Shown: piece by piece, positions 59,705 through 64,000 of the stretch
Position numbering within the stretch: the stretch's first letter is position 1
Layout: each line of letters begins with the position of its first letter
Assembly (NCBI GenBank): GCA_013350335.1
Contig: CM023535.1
Coordinates: 23,343,746 to 23,407,745, forward strand
DNA: 64,000 nt
Reading direction: 5' to 3'
Origin: Chimonanthus salicifolius
Lineage: Eukaryota; Streptophyta; Magnoliopsida; Laurales; Calycanthaceae
The notes under the pieces: generated by a model
Database searches by the model: none
The model's input: only the letters and a program-made list of their open reading frames with translations
Told to the model about the DNA's origin: nothing
Made by a program: the position numbers and the translations under genes

Positions 59705-62700
59705 TGTTGGCCTAAAAGTTAAATATGGATCTCCTGAGTCAAACTGAGTTGTCAATTCCGTGACTAAGTCCGACACTAAGTCATGGGTTGTCAATTCTGT
59801 GATTGAGTCATGGTTTTGTCCATGTGTCCTGAACCTTGCTCTGAAAGACCAGAAAGTCAAATCAAGCTTGAAACCTAGAAGCAGTGAGGACTGGAAAGCA
59901 TTGCTACAAGCAAATCAAATTACTTCTATGCCAACCAAATTTAGGTAAAATGGACTTTAGGATAGACCTAGAAAAGCCTTAGAATCCATGGCTTAAAATT
60001 TGGTATAACTAAATTGGATTTCTTAAGTTAGGTGAATTTTACCCTATTTTGGAGAAGCTCTTTCATCTATCAAATGTGCTCAAGTATTAGTAAAATCTTT
60101 ATGATTTGATAGAGCACTCAAAGACCTTTATGAAAAACACAAAATCTCTCAAAACCAAGCTTCGTAGCTCAAGTTATGGCCGTTTTAGTAAAGAGATAGC
60201 AAGTTGTTAAAATGTTAGTCAACCACACTTTTAAAGCTAGTCGACTACTATTTGCTCACCCAACATATTTCAGCCTCAGATGAAGTGTAGTTGACTACAC
60301 TTTGTGATCCGCAAACGGAACGAGTCACAAATGGAGGACTGAAAAGTTGTTGAAAACTATCTGAAACCAACAGAAATGCCTCTAATGAGGTTTCAGTCGA
60401 TTGGCCTATATGTTTTAGTAGACTGAAAATGTTATTGATCTTCAGTCTGTACAATAGACAAATCCCTAGTAAGAATTTAGTAGACTGAAAATGAACACTC
60501 AGTCGACTGAACTTATGGCTGACATGAATCCAGCGTCAATTTTTGGCAATTTTGATAGTTTATTTCATGCATTACTTGTAGTGGGTGGTTCCTAGTGGTT
60601 GTAACCAACCCAAAATGTGGGTTTACATAAAAGAAAGTTGAGGGAGAGGGAAAAGGACCCACCCCCATCCACATTGGTGTCGTTGTGTACACAAGTAGTT
60701 TGAGACCATATCCTTCTCTCATATTCAAACGGACAACTCTCAAGATTGAGTACAAACGACAATCGAGACATGCTTTGCAGACGTGTGGCTAGCAGTGCTT
60801 GAAGATTGTTATGGGTTCCAGTTTGTATTCAAAAGATGAAGAGAGAAATTATAAGGAGATTGTTGGGTCGGTTAATCTGTAAATTCTTTCAATTTTAGTG
60901 GATGTTTTGCTTAGATTTGCACGTGGGTGTTTCCCTTATTTAGTACCACCTTAAAAAAATGTCCTCATTCTCTCCCTTTTTATTATTTTTATTGTATTGT
61001 GGGAAAAGATCCCTTTTTCGAGTCTCGTTCGTCCATCCAGAAAATGAGTAGGTGCTTTTAAAAATTATGTATCACTATGAAAGGTTTGTTGCCTATTGTT
61101 TGAACAGTGATATAGAATGAAGTCTTTGATGAAGTGTTGTCCACTACACTTGAAATAGTAGTCGACTACATCGCGAAAACGTTCATATTCCAACGGCTCT
61201 TTCCTCTCCCAAAGCCCTCCAACGGCCATATTTTTGTGAGGGATTTAAATATAAGATTAAGGGACATTCTATACATGATTTTACACACCAGAAACACATG
61301 AAAAATAGAGATTAAATCTTGCAAAGTAAAATAAAAAGAAATCCCCTTTCTTCTGAAAATTTTTGAGTCTTTCTTCAAATGTAAGAAAATCAATCTAAAC
61401 TCTTGAAAATCTCTCTCTATCTCATTCCAAGCATTGATAGGCAAATCATTAGAGCATTCAAAGCTTACGAGTGAATGTGATTTGAGAGAAACTCTAAAGA
61501 TAGTTTATCTTCATAGGAATACCTTCTCTTCCCTAGATTACGTTCTCCTACATATTGGTTGGACATCATTGGAGCATCTACACTTCATCAAAGAAGCTAA
61601 GAAAAGGGGAGGATCTTTAAGAACGTGACAAAGAAACTTCGAACATCAAAGGGCAAATGTTCTTGGTAATTTTTTTTAAACAATTTTTTCTATTATTTTG
61701 TAAATTGTAAAAGGGTTGGTGTAACCCTAGTGAAATGCAAGAGAGGTATTCTCTTGGTGTTATATTTTTGGAAGAAGGGTTGGTGTAACCCTTTTGATTG
61801 TTTAGAGATGTGTTCTTGTAATACTCTACCCCAAAAAGTCCCACATTGCTAGTGGCATTGGAAATTCCCTAGTATATAAGTAATAGCCTTCCTCCTTCTA
61901 GGATAAGGCCTTTTGGGAGCAACAGTGGGTTGGCTCGCCAAAGCAAAGCCGTGCGGGTCCGTGTGAAGGCCCAAAGCAGACAATATTGTGCTAGTGTGAC
62001 GGGTCGTTACAAATGGTATCAGAGCATGGATCCACTCTATACCTGAGGATGTGGGCTTGGTTGTTGTGTGTGTAGAGCCGGGGACTGCTCTGGCTTTAAA
62101 GGGGGGGTAGATTGTAATACCCTGCCCTAAAAAGTCCCACATTGCTAGTGGCATTGGAAATTCCCTGGTATATAAGTAATAGCCTTCCTCCTTCTAGCAC
62201 AAGGCCTTTTGGGAGCAACAGTTGGTTGGCTCGTCAAAGCAAAGCCATGCGGGTCCGTGTGTAGGCCCAAAGCAGACAATATTGTGCTAGTAGGACGGGT
62301 CGTTACAGTTCTCTTGTTGTTTAGGTTAGTCTTCACTCGTGAAGAAGATCATAGATCATAAAGGTTTGATCTCTACCTGTTAATGAGATCAAGCGTTGTA
62401 ATTTGTTTAGTATTAGTGAAATCCTCCAATCGTGTACTTGAGACGTGGATGTAGGCAAGATTGCTGAACCACGTAAAAATTCTTATGTCATTATCTTCCA
62501 TCTCTTTTCACCTTCTCTTATTTCTTGTGCATGTGTTTTATCTCCTATCGTAAGTTCACACTTAACTTGTGAGAATTTGTTGATGCATATTAATTGAAGT
62601 GTTTAATTAATCTTACTTGCATATTAAATTGGAACATAAATTGGACTAATTGGTAAAGATCAATTATTAATTGACTAAGGTTTTAAAGAAAACTAAAATT

Positions 62701-62770
62701 CCGCTATAGTCCTATTCACCCCCCCTCTCTCTCTAGGACTATTCTAGACATTGACCTAGCTTGACCAACA
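59705..62770 (+). mobile_element. Copia (Sirevirus-like) LTR, plus orientation, with nested TRIM
   Basis: Probable start TGTTGGCC at 59705 and end GCTTGACCAACA at 62770 (TGTTGG/CCAACA ends). The right end is followed by AATGGTATCAAAG, a primer-binding site like the initiator-Met type. The 59820-60010 part and the 3' end match the antisense LTR at 34041-35588. A TATA-like ATTTAAATATAAG is near 61245. GTCGAC-type near-palindromes are frequent at 60190-60520. The TRIM and a possible further insertion near 60530-61080 explain its extra length. Confidence 0.65.
61817..62307 (+). mobile_element. Complete TRIM, 491 bp, GTTCT target duplication
   Basis: Two 195-bp LTRs (61817-62011 and 62113-62307), very similar to each other, start TGTAATAC and end GGGTCGTTACA. 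The 101-bp interior opens with TGGTATCAGAGC (62014-62025), the classical primer-binding site for initiator-Met tRNA, and closes with a purine tract AAAGGGGGGGTAGA (about 62097-62110). GTTCT flanks both sides (61812-61816 and 62308-62312). It has no coding capacity, so it must be mobilised in trans. It lacks the 5S rRNA-like internal promoter of Cassandra TRIMs. Confidence 0.96.
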
Positions 62771-64000
62771 AATGGTATCAAAGTGAGGACTCTTGTACTT
62801 GACTTAACCATTTAAGAGTCAACCCTTGAGGTAGTAATATATCTAAGGGAGATTGCTTGGCCGTGATGAGTCCTCTAATCTTTGATGGCTCAAACCGCAC
62901 TATTTAGAGAGCTAAAATGAAATAATATTTAATCAAAGTATATGGAGCTCTTTGGGAAATGACAAATTGTGGTTGGACACAACAAATCAAATGCTACTTC
63001 ACTTGGAGTGATGTTGAAAAGTGTATGCACTTGGCCAATGCTAAAGCCATTGATGTCATTGTTTGCGCCATTTCACCAAACATCTTGGAAAACGTCATAT
63101 CGTGTGAAACCGCAAAAAAAGTATGGGGCAGAGGATACCATGAAAAGCCTAGGAAGGAAGAAACCATTGAAAAAAATCTATTGCTTAGGACCATCCAAGG
63201 ACTTGAACATCAAATGGAACATAAAAATATTAATACCATAATTGATGAACCTAAACATGAAGACTTAGATGAAGAAGGCCAAGAATATGAAATTCTTCAA
63301 GAAGGTTATAATGCTCTATGTCTTGAATTTGAAAAATTAACTAAAATAATTACTGAATCAAAGAAAGAAAACACTAAACTTTAAAATGAGTTAAGCTATG
63401 AAAAGTTAATAAATGAAAACATCCTAAAAGAAATGGAATTAGCTAAAGAAGAAGTGTTAAAATTCAAAGGAGACAAAATTCAAGAAAATCCAAAAGCCAC
63501 TCAAGAAGAATGCCTAAAACTTGAAGAGTGCTTGGAAATGGAAATTGATGAAAACATGAACCTTGAAAATGAAATAAGAAAATTAAAAGTAGAACTTAAT
63601 TCATTTAAAGAAGATAATAAAGAATTGAAGAATGTTTTAATTTCTGAAAGAGAATATAATGAAAAAATTAGAAAAGAAATCCAAGATCTAAAGGCTATCT
63701 ACTCCACAAATACAATCAAATCTAAGTGTAGAAAATCAAAAGCTAATACAAGAAGTAAATGATTTGAAAAGGTATAAAGAAAAATTGAATTAAAGTTCAC
63801 TAAAGGAAAAGAGAAACTTGAAAAACTCTTGAAATTGAGTAAACCCTTTTGAGATAAGACAAGTCTTGATTATGACAAGAAAAATGTTAAAGAACCCATC
63901 AAACAAATCATTTTTGTAAAGAGGAAGTCTCTCTAACTCCTCCAATCAAATCATAAAATGCTTTTATTGTGGACAACCCGGACATCTCATGTTTGAATGT
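62771..64000 (+). pseudogene. Copia gag, frameshifted, running off the window
   Basis: Begins after the primer-binding site at 62771. Frames in order: 62959-63384 with the UBN2-type Gag core (NAKAIDVIVCAISP, SCETAKKVW), then a Lys/Glu-rich coiled coil (about 63390-63760, LENEIRKLKVELNSF), then a CCHC zinc knuckle at the edge ([14 protein letters not shown], 63959-64000). Stops at 63382 and about 63762 and a shift near 63790 separate the parts. The segment normally between the core and the coiled coil looks shortened after KKVW. It is part of the element whose 5' LTR is at 59705-62770; pol lies outside. Confidence 0.8.

Noticed and set aside
61817..62307. Identification of the TRIM as Cassandra
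   Set aside because: No 5S rRNA-like A-box/C-box segment is visible in the 195-bp LTRs. Only the generic AAGTCCCACATTG and primer-site features are shared with other TRIMs.

Overview
This 64-kb window is plant nuclear DNA from a flowering plant with a repeat-rich genome, probably a woody eudicot or magnoliid (species not identified). The evidence is GT-AG introns, a type-A cytokinin response regulator, class IV-type GH19 chitinases, and plant-style transposons: Sirevirus/Copia, long Ty3-gypsy-type LTRs, TRIM, Stowaway and hAT MITEs, and a Mutator-like element. Host coding sequence is only about 3 percent of the window.

Layout. (1) 1-3720: promoter and five exons of an intact type-A response regulator (plus strand), then featureless spacer. 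(2) 3721-10794: block A, holding GH19 chitinase copy 1 (minus strand), a Stowaway MITE and the 3' end of an antisense Sirevirus. (3) 10795-17208: a decayed 6.4-kb Mutator-like element (MULE) with long diverged terminal repeats and a broken transposase. (4) 17209-27604: block A', a direct repeat of block A with chitinase copy 2. It is interrupted by a 3.16-kb solo LTR flanked by GATTA, whose empty site is preserved in block A. (5) 27605-33550: Sirevirus internal sequence and old repeat debris, including a degenerate TRIM. (6) 33551-52321: GH19 chitinase copy 3 (minus strand). Its three exons are separated by introns of 8.4 and 9.7 kb filled with transposons: a 1.1-kb-arm inverted repeat, a 3 x 202-bp tandem repeat, a hAT MITE, a gypsy pol remnant, a 3.7-kb solo LTR and a long-TIR element. 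(7) 52322-59704: nested LTRs. (8) 59705-64000: a Copia LTR with a near-perfect TRIM nested inside it, followed by a primer-binding site and a damaged gag that runs off the window.

Gene relationships. The three chitinases lie in the same orientation and share intron positions and phases (1 and 2), so they form a tandem family. Copy 2 keeps every catalytic signature I can check. Copy 1 has lost the general-acid glutamate through one transition and carries other changes at conserved sites. Copy 3 has an intact catalytic glutamate and reading frame but a stop codon inside the ancestral signal peptide and very large introns. Copy 2 is therefore the best candidate for a working secreted enzyme. The window shows a chitinase family being copied and then differentially eroded by point mutation and transposon load. 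I found no clearly new biological system. The most unusual structures are the transposon-built hairpin in a chitinase intron and the MULE sitting exactly at a segmental-duplication junction.
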